From: Bdellovibrio sp. ZAP7 | GTDB lineage: Bacteria > Bdellovibrionota > Bdellovibrionia > Bdellovibrionales > Bdellovibrionaceae | Assembly (NCBI RefSeq): GCF_006874645.1 | Contig: NZ_CP030082.1 | Location: 4,059,563 to 4,123,562, forward strand | Length of the DNA stretch: 64,000 bases | Reading direction: 5' to 3' | Shown here: positions 35,037 to 44,292 of the stretch, in pieces | Numbering within the stretch: position 1 is the stretch's first letter | Layout of the letters: each line of letters opens with the position of its first letter | The notes under the pieces: model-generated | What the model saw: only the letters and a program-made list of their open reading frames with translations | Databases searched by the model: none | What the model was told of the DNA's origin: nothing | Translations under genes and position numbers: made by a program

Positions 35037-36194
35037 TTACAATGATGCCGCGTAAATCACGAAAGCCGTGATGATGGTATTAGCCAATGCCCAAGGAAGC
35101 ATTGTTTTCCAACCAAGATCCATCAATTGGTCGTAACGGAAACGTGGCAAAGTCCAACGAACCCAAATAAATGCCCACAAGAATAGGAAGAATTTTACGT
35201 TGAAAACAAGGAAGTGGATCAACGCCACCAAAGCCGAAGCCCAGTTTGCATTTGAAGTCACAGTCATTGCCCACTCACGTACCTGCTCAACGGAAACGTA
35301 CGGAATACCGTAACCACCGAAGAAGAAGATCGCCATCAAACCAGAAGCGATCATCATGTGACCGTACTCGCCGATGAAGAACATGTTGAATTTAAAGCCG
35401 CCATACTCAGTATGGAAGCCCGCAACCAACTCAGACTCGCCCTCTGCCAAGTCGAATGGCAAACGGTTGGATTCTGCAAACGTCGCTGTGAAGAATAAAA
35501 GCGCGCCCAATGGTTGGAAGAAAATACCCCAATTTGGAAGGTACTGAGATGTGATCGTGTGACCCATGAATTGGAAGTGCAATGGACCTTGTTGCGCCAA
35601 AGTCATATCGCCCAAGTGGAAAGTTCCGTACATCATAATCACACCAACGATTGAAAGGCCCAAAGCCAATTCATAAGAAATCGTTTGTGCGGATGCACGA
35701 AGAGCACCCATCAAAGAGTACTTATTTCCTGAACCCCAACCTGCCATCAACATCGTGTAAGCAGCTAGAGAAGAAACGCCCAAGATGAAAACGATACCAA
35801 CGCCAATATCATAACCTTGAACCAAGAATGTGTATGGCCCCCAGGTTTGACCGAACAATTCGAATGTCCCAACGGAAATTGGAGTCGACATAGGAATTGC
35901 CGAGAACGCCACCGCACCAGGAATCAACGCGAATACTGGAGCTGCATAGTACAACAACGGTTTTGCGGTTGAAGGAACGAAAGCTTCTTTTGTTAAGAAC
36001 TTCACGGCATCGGCCAGCAATTGCATCAATCCCAAAGGACCCACGCGATTCGGACCAAGACGATTTTGAATGAAAGCAGAACCACGACGCTCAACCCATA
36101 CAAGGATCGGCACGAGTTGAACCATCATCAAAAAGATAACAACGAGCTTAAGCCCGTTGACGATAATTTCGAATGAATCTTTACCCATTCCCAT
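35037..36194 (-). CDS. nuoH: NADH-quinone oxidoreductase subunit H
   Basis: The membrane subunit that forms the quinone chamber with the NuoB/D interface. The 385 residues have the family signatures WVERRGSAFIQNRLGPNRVGP and AESNRLPFDLAEGESELVAGF. It is longer than many NuoH proteins (about 325). It starts three bases after the nuoA stop. Its partner quinone-site subunits B and D are not in the window. Confidence 0.97.
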   Translation of the reverse strand: MGMGKDSFEIIVNGLKLVVIFLMMVQLVPILVWVERRGSAFIQNRLGPNRVGPLGLMQLLADAVKFLTKEAFVPSTAKPLLYYAAPVFALIPGAVAFSAIPMSTPISVGTFELFGQTWGPYTFLVQGYDIGVGIVFILGVSSLAAYTMLMAGWGSGNKYSLMGALRASAQTISYELALGLSIVGVIMMYGTFHLGDMTLAQQGPLHFQFMGHTITSQYLPNWGIFFQPLGALLFFTATFAESNRLPFDLAEGESELVAGFHTEYGGFKFNMFFIGEYGHMMIASGLMAIFFFGGYGIPYVSVEQVREWAMTVTSNANWASALVALIHFLVFNVKFFLFLWAFIWVRWTLPRFRYDQLMDLGWKTMLPWALANTIITAFVIYAASL

Positions 36195-36197
36195 TGA

Positions 36198-36566
36198 TTA
36201 ATCCCATTCCAATGCTTTTGATTTAACTTCCCAGAACAAACCGAAAATGAAGACGGCCAAGAAGAAGATCATAGATCCAAATACAAATGCACCCTGGCCT
36301 GAAGCGATGAAATCACGGAAGGATATCGCCCATGGGTACATGAAGATGATTTCGATATCGAAAAGAATGAAAAGAATTGCTGTGAGATAAAACTTCACAG
36401 AAACTTTCGTATCTTTTTTATCTAGCGAAGGGAGACCACACTCGTAGGGCTCGTACTTAACCGGATGATAATGGACCTTTCCACCTGTCTTAATCGAAAG
36501 CCAGACTAGAAAACTGCCAAATAGCGCAATAAAAATGACGATGAAAATGATTCCACCGAGTGCCAC
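36198..36566 (-). CDS. nuoA: NADH-quinone oxidoreductase subunit A
   Basis: A three-helix subunit of 122 residues with the conserved YECGLPS loop and FDIEIIFMYPWA. It starts with GTG at 36566, preceded by GGAGGG. It is the first gene of a seven-gene operon of membrane-arm subunits only. The 119-base gap to mfd must hold divergent promoters. Confidence 0.95.
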   Translation of the reverse strand: MALGGIIFIVIFIALFGSFLVWLSIKTGGKVHYHPVKYEPYECGLPSLDKKDTKVSVKFYLTAILFILFDIEIIFMYPWAISFRDFIASGQGAFVFGSMIFFLAVFIFGLFWEVKSKALEWD

Positions 36567-36685
36567 AAACCCTCCAAAGTTGTCGTTATTATTTGGATTT
36601 CAATTAGTTATATATGTGGTGCCCCTGAAATCCAAGAAATATGAATGGAAACAAGGCGATAACCATGGCAACATGAGCGCACAAA

Positions 36686-39600
36686 ATGAAAGCCGAAATG
36701 ACTCATACAAGGCTCGAATCGATACTTGATCGCGCCTTCGAAACAACCCGCGGAAAAATTCAAGTGACCGGAGCTTCTTCTCCGCTCGCGTTGGCTTTCT
36801 TTTTGTCTCAGACTTACTCTAAAAAAATCAACGGCTTGCCGCACTTAGTTGTAGTTGGCAGTCAGGCAGAAGCACTGAAATTACAGCAACTCCTACAGTT
36901 CTTTGACCCACTTCGTCAGAGCACAGTTCTACCGGCATTTGATGTTTCCGCGTATTCAGGTCTCTATCCAAACACGAGATCTGCCGCGGATCGTGTGCGT
37001 TTTCTCGCGAAAGCACAGGCTGCAAAGGCCGGAGAAATCTTCATCGCATCACCTGACGCGCTGGTTCAGAAAACAATTCCGGTCAAAATTCTCAAAGAAA
37101 ACTCGCGAACCCTGTCAGTTGGCGATGAGTTGCCGGAAGACATCGCCGATTATTTGAACTCTTTGGGGTATGTTTCCGCACCGATGGTTGAAGACAAGGG
37201 TCAGTATGCTTTACGTGGAGGTATCGTTGATATTTTCCCACCAAGCGAAGATGCACCCGTTCGTTTAGATTTATTCGGCGATCAAGTTGAAACTCTTCGC
37301 CACTTTAGCGTCGATGATCAGCGCAGCTCAGATGAAATCAAATCTTTCGTACTGACGCCCGCTCGCGAAATTCTATTCCGCGATGAAACTCATGAACGAC
37401 TTTTGCAAAGAGTGCGCGCGAACATCGATGACCGCCCGGTTGAAAAAGCCGAGGCCGATGAAATGTTACGCTCGTTGGTTTTAAAGAATTCTTTTCCGGG
37501 AATCGAGTTCTTGTTGCCGTATTTTTACGGAGAGCCGGCAAGTCCTGTGGACCATTTTCCAAATCCCATCAATGTGTGGTTCCTGGATCCAGTAGAGATC
37601 TCCAGAAGTGCCGACGAAAACATGGCCGAGCTTAAAGCGGACTATGCGACGAGCTCAAGTCATGTGATTCGTCCTGACATGGATTTGTTGTTTCAAAATT
37701 TTGAAACCATTACTTATCCCGAAAACAGCCGTCAGATTTATTTCTCAACTTTAGAATACCTGGATGCCGACAATGCAGCAGAGGCTCATGTCGAGTATCG
37801 CACATCTCTGACTCAGGATTTTTCTAATCTTTCTAATTCTAATCCCGTCGGTTCTGAGTTGTGGCTTCAGGCTGCAACGAACAAACTTCATAAGTGGCGA
37901 GATGACGGCTACCGCATTTTCGTCAGCACCAAGAATCAATCCCACATTGATCGTCTGTCATTGATATTTGAAAAACTAGAACTGAAAGCCGTACGTTGTG
38001 GGCAGGATGAATATAAATGGGATACGTGGCTGCAAGATCAGGATTCAGACAAGCACCTTGTTCATATCGTAAGCCGCTATCTATCTGACAGCTTAAGACT
38101 TGACGAAGAGCGCGTGATCTTTCTACGCGATGAAGATTTTTACGGCAAGAAAATGCGCAGCCGTGAATCCACGGCCGCCCAAGACTTTCAAAAGCAGGCT
38201 AAGCGCCTGGCATTTGGTGATTTAAAACCCGGTGATTTAGTTGTTCACGTTAAACACGGTGTTGGGATCTATGAGGGTCTTAAGATCATGGCGATCGGCG
38301 GAGTGGAGTCTGAGTTCATTCAAGTCGGCTTTAAAGATAAGGATAAGCTTTATCTGCCTGTCTACCGCGTGGGACAGTTGCAAAAGTTCTCTGGAGCTGG
38401 TGCCACGACTGTTTTGGATAAACTAGGTGGAACTGCCTGGGAAAAAACCAAAGCAAAAGTTAAATCCCACGTTCGCGATATCGCCGCCGACCTGTTAGCA
38501 CTTTATGCAAAACGTGCAGAGATGCACCGCCCACCATTTGATTTTAAAGAAAATGAAATTCAACTTTTCGAAAATGGCTTCCCTTACGAAGAAACTAATG
38601 ATCAGTTGCGTGCCATCGGCGATATCCTGAGCGATTTAAAATCCACAAAGCCTATGGACCGCTTAGTCTGTGGCGACGTTGGATTTGGTAAAACGGAAGT
38701 CGCAATGCGGGCAGCTTTCTTTGCTGTCCAGGCTCGTCGTCAAGTCGCGATTCTTGCTCCTACAACCGTTCTGACTTTCCAACACTTTGAAACATTTAAA
38801 AAACGCTTTGAAGGCTGGCCTGTTGATATTCGCGTTCTGAACAGATTTATAACGCCGGCTGAATCAAAAAAAACAATTCAAGATATTAAGGACGGTAAAG
38901 TCGATATCATCGTAGGTACTCACAAGCTTTTAGGAAGCTCCATTGGATTTAAGGACTTGGGACTTCTAATTATCGATGAAGAGCAAAAGTTCGGCGTTAC
39001 TCACAAAGAAAAAATCAAAAAAATTAAAACCAGTGTTGATACCCTCACGTTGTCGGCAACACCGATTCCCCGAACTTTAAATATGGCACTGGTTGGTATT
39101 CGGGATTTAAGTCTTATCAACACCGCACCAGTGGATCGTTTGCCGACTCGTACTTTTGTTACTAAGTTTGATGAAGAAACTATTCGCAAGGCGATTACTG
39201 CGGAGATTTCTCGCGGTGGCCAGGTTTACTTTATTCATAATCGTATCGAATCCATCTATGGGTTGGCTGACGAAATCAGAAGCATCGTCCCTGAGGCACG
39301 TATTAAAGTCGCCCACGGTCAGATGGAGGAGCACGAACTCGAAAAAGCGATGCTTTCATTCTTCCATCACGAGATTGACGTTTTAATTTGTACAGCGATC
39401 GTCGAATCCGGAATGGACGTACCGCGTGCAAATACAATGTTCATTGATTCCGCCCACATGTTTGGTTTGTCTCAGCTTTATCAATTGCGTGGTCGCGTGG
39501 GTCGTTCAAAAACCCGTGCCTATTGCTATTTAATGATGCCGCGAAACCGCAAGCTCGATAAAGAGCAACAAGAACGCTTAAAAATCATTCAAGAGAACAC

Positions 39601-40207
39601 CGCTCTGGGCAGTGGTATTAAGATCGCGCAGTACGATTTAGAACTTCGCGGTTCCGGAAATATTCTGGGCGAGGAACAATCGGGGCACGTAAACTCTGTC
39701 GGTTATGAACTATATATGGATCTTTTAAATGAAGCCTTGGCCGAAGCTAAGGGTGAAAAAGTTGAAGATATGGAGCTTGATCCTGAAATCAATCTTAAGA
39801 TCCCAGCTTTAATCCCTGATGCATATATCAAAGACATTCGCATCCGCTTGGGCTACTATAAGGCACTTGCCGAAATCACTTCTAATGAAGATCTCGATAG
39901 AATTGAAGAAGAACTGCGCGATCAGTTCGGACCAATCCCCGATCAAACATTGAATTTAATGGGTCTGATGCTCATTCGTCGTCAGTGTAAGGAACTTGGT
40001 GTTCGCGATATCAGCGCGGGTGTTACTTCGATCTCATTAGTATTCACCGAAAAAACAAAATTAGATCCAACACGTGTGATTCAATTGGCGATGAAGGAAG
40101 CAAAAAAATATTCCATCACTCCTGATAATCGCCTGAATATCAAAATGGCAAATATCTCGTGGTCAGCAGTTCACGAGGAAATGGAAAGACTTTTAAGTCT
40201 GATTTAG
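36686..40207 (+). CDS. mfd: Transcription-repair coupling factor Mfd
   Basis: Removes RNA polymerase stalled at DNA lesions and recruits UvrA. The 1173 residues have the full layout: N-terminal UvrB-like domains, the RNA-polymerase-interacting CarD-like domain (GDLVVHVKHGVGIYEG near residue 516), the SF2 helicase core with Walker A GDVGFGKTE (about 663-671) and DEEQ at 764-767, the translocation motif region LRGRVGRS, and the C-terminal TRCF domain. ATG 36686 is used, but ATG 36698 is also possible, as neither has a clear ribosome site. The stop overlaps the convergent beta-barrel gene by four bases (TTAG). Confidence 0.97.
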   Translation: MKAEMTHTRLESILDRAFETTRGKIQVTGASSPLALAFFLSQTYSKKINGLPHLVVVGSQAEALKLQQLLQFFDPLRQSTVLPAFDVSAYSGLYPNTRSAADRVRFLAKAQAAKAGEIFIASPDALVQKTIPVKILKENSRTLSVGDELPEDIADYLNSLGYVSAPMVEDKGQYALRGGIVDIFPPSEDAPVRLDLFGDQVETLRHFSVDDQRSSDEIKSFVLTPAREILFRDETHERLLQRVRANIDDRPVEKAEADEMLRSLVLKNSFPGIEFLLPYFYGEPASPVDHFPNPINVWFLDPVEISRSADENMAELKADYATSSSHVIRPDMDLLFQNFETITYPENSRQIYFSTLEYLDADNAAEAHVEYRTSLTQDFSNLSNSNPVGSELWLQAATNKLHKWRDDGYRIFVSTKNQSHIDRLSLIFEKLELKAVRCGQDEYKWDTWLQDQDSDKHLVHIVSRYLSDSLRLDEERVIFLRDEDFYGKKMRSRESTAAQDFQKQAKRLAFGDLKPGDLVVHVKHGVGIYEGLKIMAIGGVESEFIQVGFKDKDKLYLPVYRVGQLQKFSGAGATTVLDKLGGTAWEKTKAKVKSHVRDIAADLLALYAKRAEMHRPPFDFKENEIQLFENGFPYEETNDQLRAIGDILSDLKSTKPMDRLVCGDVGFGKTEVAMRAAFFAVQARRQVAILAPTTVLTFQHFETFKKRFEGWPVDIRVLNRFITPAESKKTIQDIKDGKVDIIVGTHKLLGSSIGFKDLGLLIIDEEQKFGVTHKEKIKKIKTSVDTLTLSATPIPRTLNMALVGIRDLSLINTAPVDRLPTRTFVTKFDEETIRKAITAEISRGGQVYFIHNRIESIYGLADEIRSIVPEARIKVAHGQMEEHELEKAMLSFFHHEIDVLICTAIVESGMDVPRANTMFIDSAHMFGLSQLYQLRGRVGRSKTRAYCYLMMPRNRKLDKEQQERLKIIQENTALGSGIKIAQYDLELRGSGNILGEEQSGHVNSVGYELYMDLLNEALAEAKGEKVEDMELDPEINLKIPALIPDAYIKDIRIRLGYYKALAEITSNEDLDRIEEELRDQFGPIPDQTLNLMGLMLIRRQCKELGVRDISAGVTSISLVFTEKTKLDPTRVIQLAMKEAKKYSITPDNRLNIKMANISWSAVHEEMERLLSLI

Positions 40208-40971
40208 AATTCCATGCGCAGGCCGACGCCCCAAATCGGATCGGATTCCATGTTGGCATCTTCTTCTCCACCAGAAGCTAAATACTGAGTCATAAAGACA
40301 TCGATGAAGGTATTTTCAAGGCCGTAGTTAAACGTCGCATTTTTTGCAGCGTCGTAGTCCATCCAATCAAGCTGCAGTAGCAAACCAAATGTGTAAGCAT
40401 AACCCATCGGTGGACTTTCGCTTACCGTGTTAGTCGTGGACTTATCATTAAGGCTCATTTGATACATCGACATGCCGACATAAGGAGCCACATACGGTTC
40501 TTTCAAGATATTATCCAGCGTGAACTTCAAAGTTCCCATGTACTTCGTGATTTCCAAAGTACGCTTATCACCACTGCGATCGTCTTCGATACTCCCCATG
40601 CCTGCAGAAACACCTAATGCCAAAGAACCCAGCGCAAAGTTGTATTTATAATCCAAAGCTAAATTGAAAATAGGGATCGCTTCACCATTGAAAAGCTCTT
40701 GATATGTTTTTCCGTCGTTTAGGGAAACGAAGCTGCTAGGAACATAGTTTTCATACTCCAAACCGAAATAGATCCCGTGAGTTTCGCGGCGAGTTTTATA
40801 GTCCGCAAGATTGTCCTGGCGTATGTGAAGTTCCACCAAAGATTCAGGACTATAGACCTCAACCAGACCTTCTTCTTCGGGCGTTGCGGCCGAAGCAAAC
40901 GATGTCATGAGGATCAACACCAGCGACACCAGTGCTTTGATTTGGATTATAGGACTAAGGTGCAATTTCAT
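40204..40971 (-). CDS. Probable outer-membrane beta-barrel protein
   Basis: A 255-residue exported protein. After a signal peptide (hydrophobic LVSLVLILMTSFASA, about residues 16-30) comes a mature part with alternating strands (GIYFGLEYENYVP, FNLALDYKYNFALGSLALGVSAG, APYVGMSMYQMSL) and a C-terminal aromatic residue (GLRMEF), the usual barrel-assembly signal. This suggests a small barrel of 8-10 strands; I do not recognise the family. ATG 40971 begins a plausible signal peptide; an in-frame TTG 12 bases upstream is the alternative. Confidence 0.75.
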   Translation of the reverse strand: MKLHLSPIIQIKALVSLVLILMTSFASAATPEEEGLVEVYSPESLVELHIRQDNLADYKTRRETHGIYFGLEYENYVPSSFVSLNDGKTYQELFNGEAIPIFNLALDYKYNFALGSLALGVSAGMGSIEDDRSGDKRTLEITKYMGTLKFTLDNILKEPYVAPYVGMSMYQMSLNDKSTTNTVSESPPMGYAYTFGLLLQLDWMDYDAAKNATFNYGLENTFIDVFMTQYLASGGEEDANMESDPIWGVGLRMEF

Positions 40972-41026
40972 GCTGTAACTCAAATCTTGTCTATTCCCAC
41001 TCGAGGCGAATGATATTCTAAGACCT

Positions 41027-42715
41027 ATGAATAAGTATATCAGGGAAATCTTCAGAATTTTGAGTAATACTCTTTTGTTTTTTGCATTTCCCGCCCTTGT
41101 TCTAGCTCAAAGCAATCCGGCCCCAAGTAAAAGTCTTGATGAAATCATCGATCTTAAAATTTCTAAAATGAGTCTCCAGGAAAAAGTAGGACAATTGTTC
41201 ATCGTAGGTTTTCCTTACACTAAGACCAATAAAGACCTGGAAAAATTTATTGGCGATTATAAACCAGGCGCCTTTTTGTTGTTTAAAAGAAATATCGTTT
41301 CTCTTGAGCAGGTTAAAAAATTAAACGAGGACCTTTACAAAATTTCTTACCAATCAACAAAGCTTCCGCCACTCATCGCAATTGATCAAGAAGGCGGAGC
41401 CGTTTCTCGGTTACCAATTCAACCGAGTCCCCCGAATGCCTTAGCCATTGGCCAAACTCAATCGACCGAGCTTTCTGAAGAGATGGGATATCAAACTGGG
41501 TTGTTCTTGCGCGAAGTGGGTTTTAACATGAACCTCGCCCCGGTATTGGATATCGCAGATCCTTACAGCACCAGCTTTATCGGTGTCCGTTCTTTTGGTT
41601 CTGATCCCAATCTAGTGAAGGAAATTGGCACAGCCTACGCAAAAGGTCTTCTGCGTTCTAAAGTTATTCCAACCGCCAAACATTTTCCGGGCACAGGAAA
41701 TATCAAGGCAGATCCCCATAGTACTATTGTGAATAATGCGGCCTCTGAAAATGATTTAAAAAAGAAGGACCTTGTTCCGTTTGAAGGTTATTCGTCACTG
41801 GGTACGAATGTCGCTGTGATGTTATCGCATTCGATCTATCCTGCACTTGACCCAAAACGACTGCCTGCAAGTTTTTCCTCAAAGATATCAACAGAACTTT
41901 TACGAAATGATTTGAAATACAAGGGCCTCGTAGTCACTGATGATTTGCAGATGAAAGGATCTAAGGAGGTTTTGCGCACGGACCTTGCCGCCCTGAAAGC
42001 CCTGCTGGCAGGAGCTGACATTGTGATGATGACTTGGTCTGTTCCGGATCAGGAGCGCGCCATGAAGACTGTTAAAACCGCCGTAGAAGATGGCAGATTC
42101 CCGATCGATTCTTTAAATCAAAAGCTCCATCGCATTCTTGTTACAAAAGCCTTCGCAAATATTTATCGTCGCGATCCGAATCTCCCGTCATTGATAGCCG
42201 GTGACACCTTAAGTTCGCAAGACTATGTGGAGCTCGAGGATAAAGTTTTAACTGAAAATATTAAAACAAACTTACTGACTAAATCTCTGCCAGAAGCCCG
42301 CGCCAATGCGCGCACTCCTGCGGCTGCAACCGGCAAAGTCTGCGCGTATTCACCGTCAAAAGAGTTTTTAGATAGCTTTAAATCAGCATCTCAAGAGAAA
42401 GTTATTACCAAACAGCTTTTCGGAACTTCGAAAGTTACCGACGTTACTGCGGTTAACAAATCGTCGCGCTGTAATGTCATTTTGATGGCTGTGACGGGCC
42501 CGAAGACGGCTCGCCTGTTAAAGATGCTTCCGGTTGAAATTAAGAAAAGCGCCGTCGTGGTTAACTTAGGTTCACCAGGACTCGTTCCCAAGGAACATGG
42601 GTATCGCAAGTTAATCCAACTTTACTTCAATCACAAAGATTCGGGAAAAAAGGTTGCAGAACATTTTCTGGAAATTCTAAGTTCCGAATCTGAAAATTTT
42701 GCCTGGAATCCCTAG
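41027..42715 (+). CDS. NagZ-like glycoside hydrolase family 3 enzyme, exported
   Basis: A probable beta-N-acetylhexosaminidase removing GlcNAc from muropeptides. The 562 residues start with a signal peptide (LLFFAFPALVLAQ), then a GH3 catalytic domain with IAIDQEGGAVSRLP, the NagZ-type His loop KHFPGTGNIKADPHS, and the nucleophile Asp305 in VVTDDLQMKG. NagZ is cytoplasmic in E. coli and about 340 residues; here the enzyme is exported and has an extra C-terminal domain of about 200 residues, as in some Gram-positive relatives. The stop overlaps the convergent nuclease gene by four bases. Confidence 0.88.
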   Translation: MNKYIREIFRILSNTLLFFAFPALVLAQSNPAPSKSLDEIIDLKISKMSLQEKVGQLFIVGFPYTKTNKDLEKFIGDYKPGAFLLFKRNIVSLEQVKKLNEDLYKISYQSTKLPPLIAIDQEGGAVSRLPIQPSPPNALAIGQTQSTELSEEMGYQTGLFLREVGFNMNLAPVLDIADPYSTSFIGVRSFGSDPNLVKEIGTAYAKGLLRSKVIPTAKHFPGTGNIKADPHSTIVNNAASENDLKKKDLVPFEGYSSLGTNVAVMLSHSIYPALDPKRLPASFSSKISTELLRNDLKYKGLVVTDDLQMKGSKEVLRTDLAALKALLAGADIVMMTWSVPDQERAMKTVKTAVEDGRFPIDSLNQKLHRILVTKAFANIYRRDPNLPSLIAGDTLSSQDYVELEDKVLTENIKTNLLTKSLPEARANARTPAAATGKVCAYSPSKEFLDSFKSASQEKVITKQLFGTSKVTDVTAVNKSSRCNVILMAVTGPKTARLLKMLPVEIKKSAVVVNLGSPGLVPKEHGYRKLIQLYFNHKDSGKKVAEHFLEILSSESENFAWNP

Positions 42716-44292
42716 CGATAGTGAATTTCGACTTCGCCCTCTTGGGTGCGGATTTTGCCAAGCTCCATCAAAAGAACACTCATGCGATCATAGGTATCGA
42801 TGTTCAATCCGTTCCAAAGTGAAATCTTTGGAATGCGGCCTCCATGTGCCTCCTGGACAATGTGTCCGCCGCGGACCTGCACATGATAAGGGTCTTGCTG
42901 CTCGGACGTCGCTGGCTTATATGAAATATCCGCATTCAAAATTTTAGTCAGCGCTTTAGCTCGGACATAGGTGCGTCCTGCACGCATGATATGTCTTTCA
43001 ATCTTATCTGCGATATCAACCGCGGTAAGTTCTATCAACTCATCAACTTCATCTGCTGATAATTCTTCTTTAGACTCTTCAGTCGCTTCGTCTCCAAGCT
43101 CCTCTTCGTCATCCAACAAGTCATATTGGCGATTCCACCAAAGGCCCAACGCCAGCATATTACGGACTGATTTAAAGATCTCAGGAGTAAATGAATTGCG
43201 CTCGCAGAACAACTTAAATCCCTCTTCGACTAATGCTGCATCGATGGGTTCGTAAAAAACATTGTCATGAAACTTACCGTTTACAAGGCAATCACGAAGG
43301 TTGCGAATCGAATCAAACACGAGACTGCTTGAAAAAGGACCGATATTAAACTCTGCACTTTGTTCAAAATCAATGTGCGTCATTTCGCGATTAAAGAAGA
43401 CCACATTGCGATGGCCTGCCTTTAATGAAATATTATAGCGAGGATCCCATTTTTTAATTTCATCAGTTTCCAGCAATGCTGCTTCCAGCGGACTTCCGCA
43501 AACCGTCACACGCAAATCATAAACCTGGGTCAGCATTTCGAGTTTGCGCGAATCGCGATTTTTCTGACCACGGAAATAACTATTCACGCGATCTTTAAGG
43601 GAAGTCGCCTTACCGACGTATAAGATCTCATCCCACTTGCTGATCATGCGATAGACGCCAGGCTGATCTGGCAAAGTCAGGCGTTTATCTTTTTGCAGCG
43701 GGTATTCGTACTTGGTTTTTTTAATCTTGGGAGTGACCTGCAGCCATTCTTGAAGTTGTTCCCACGTTTCAATATCAATCTTAGCGAGTTCTGCCACCAG
43801 GCTCGTCCAAATGGCTTGGGTAGCAGATGTTTGTTGGGCCGCTCTTTTTAAATCTTGAGTGGGATAACCAAAGTATCCGGCTAAACCCTTAATTCCCCGA
43901 GTAGGCAAGTTAGGAAAAAGTCTTTTCGCAATTTCATGGGTGCAAATAATTTCGAAAGGAAACTCTTTGTCGAATTGTGCGTATTGATGCGACAGAAATG
44001 GTTTTTCAAACTGCGCAAAATGAATAACGCAACGATGATTCGCAAATTTCTCTTCTAAGGACGCAAATACAGCATCAGCAGGATTAGCTGCATCCATATC
44101 GTCGTTATAAATTCCTGTGATCATTTGAATGCGATATGGAATCTTCTCGTCATTCGGAAGTTTAATCAGGCTTGCTTCCGTGTTTCCACTAACAGATGTC
44201 CAAGCCATTTCCAAAATGGCAGCGCCATTCTCGGGTTTTGCTCCCGTGGTCTGCAGATCAAAAAAGAAAATGGGCATTTCAGTTAACTTCAC
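42712..44292 (-). CDS. Degenerate DEDD exonuclease domain fused to a GIY-YIG nuclease
   Basis: A 526-residue two-domain DNA-processing protein. Residues 8-165 follow the DnaQ/PolIII-epsilon exonuclease fold, but the catalytic residues are mostly lost: FDLQTTG has Gln14 where Glu is needed, HFAQFEKPFL has Glu96 in place of Asp, and the final HxxxxD block has become KRAAQQTS. Residues 208-292 are a UvrC/Cho-type GIY-YIG domain with intact key residues (Gly-Val-Tyr 212-214, Tyr-Val-Gly 225-227, Arg235, Glu270). The last 230 residues are unassigned, with an acidic patch. Exonuclease-GIY-YIG fusions are known in other bacteria. The start is GTG 44292, overlapping the helicase stop as GTGA. Confidence 0.85.
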   Translation of the reverse strand: MKLTEMPIFFFDLQTTGAKPENGAAILEMAWTSVSGNTEASLIKLPNDEKIPYRIQMITGIYNDDMDAANPADAVFASLEEKFANHRCVIHFAQFEKPFLSHQYAQFDKEFPFEIICTHEIAKRLFPNLPTRGIKGLAGYFGYPTQDLKRAAQQTSATQAIWTSLVAELAKIDIETWEQLQEWLQVTPKIKKTKYEYPLQKDKRLTLPDQPGVYRMISKWDEILYVGKATSLKDRVNSYFRGQKNRDSRKLEMLTQVYDLRVTVCGSPLEAALLETDEIKKWDPRYNISLKAGHRNVVFFNREMTHIDFEQSAEFNIGPFSSSLVFDSIRNLRDCLVNGKFHDNVFYEPIDAALVEEGFKLFCERNSFTPEIFKSVRNMLALGLWWNRQYDLLDDEEELGDEATEESKEELSADEVDELIELTAVDIADKIERHIMRAGRTYVRAKALTKILNADISYKPATSEQQDPYHVQVRGGHIVQEAHGGRIPKISLWNGLNIDTYDRMSVLLMELGKIRTQEGEVEIHYR

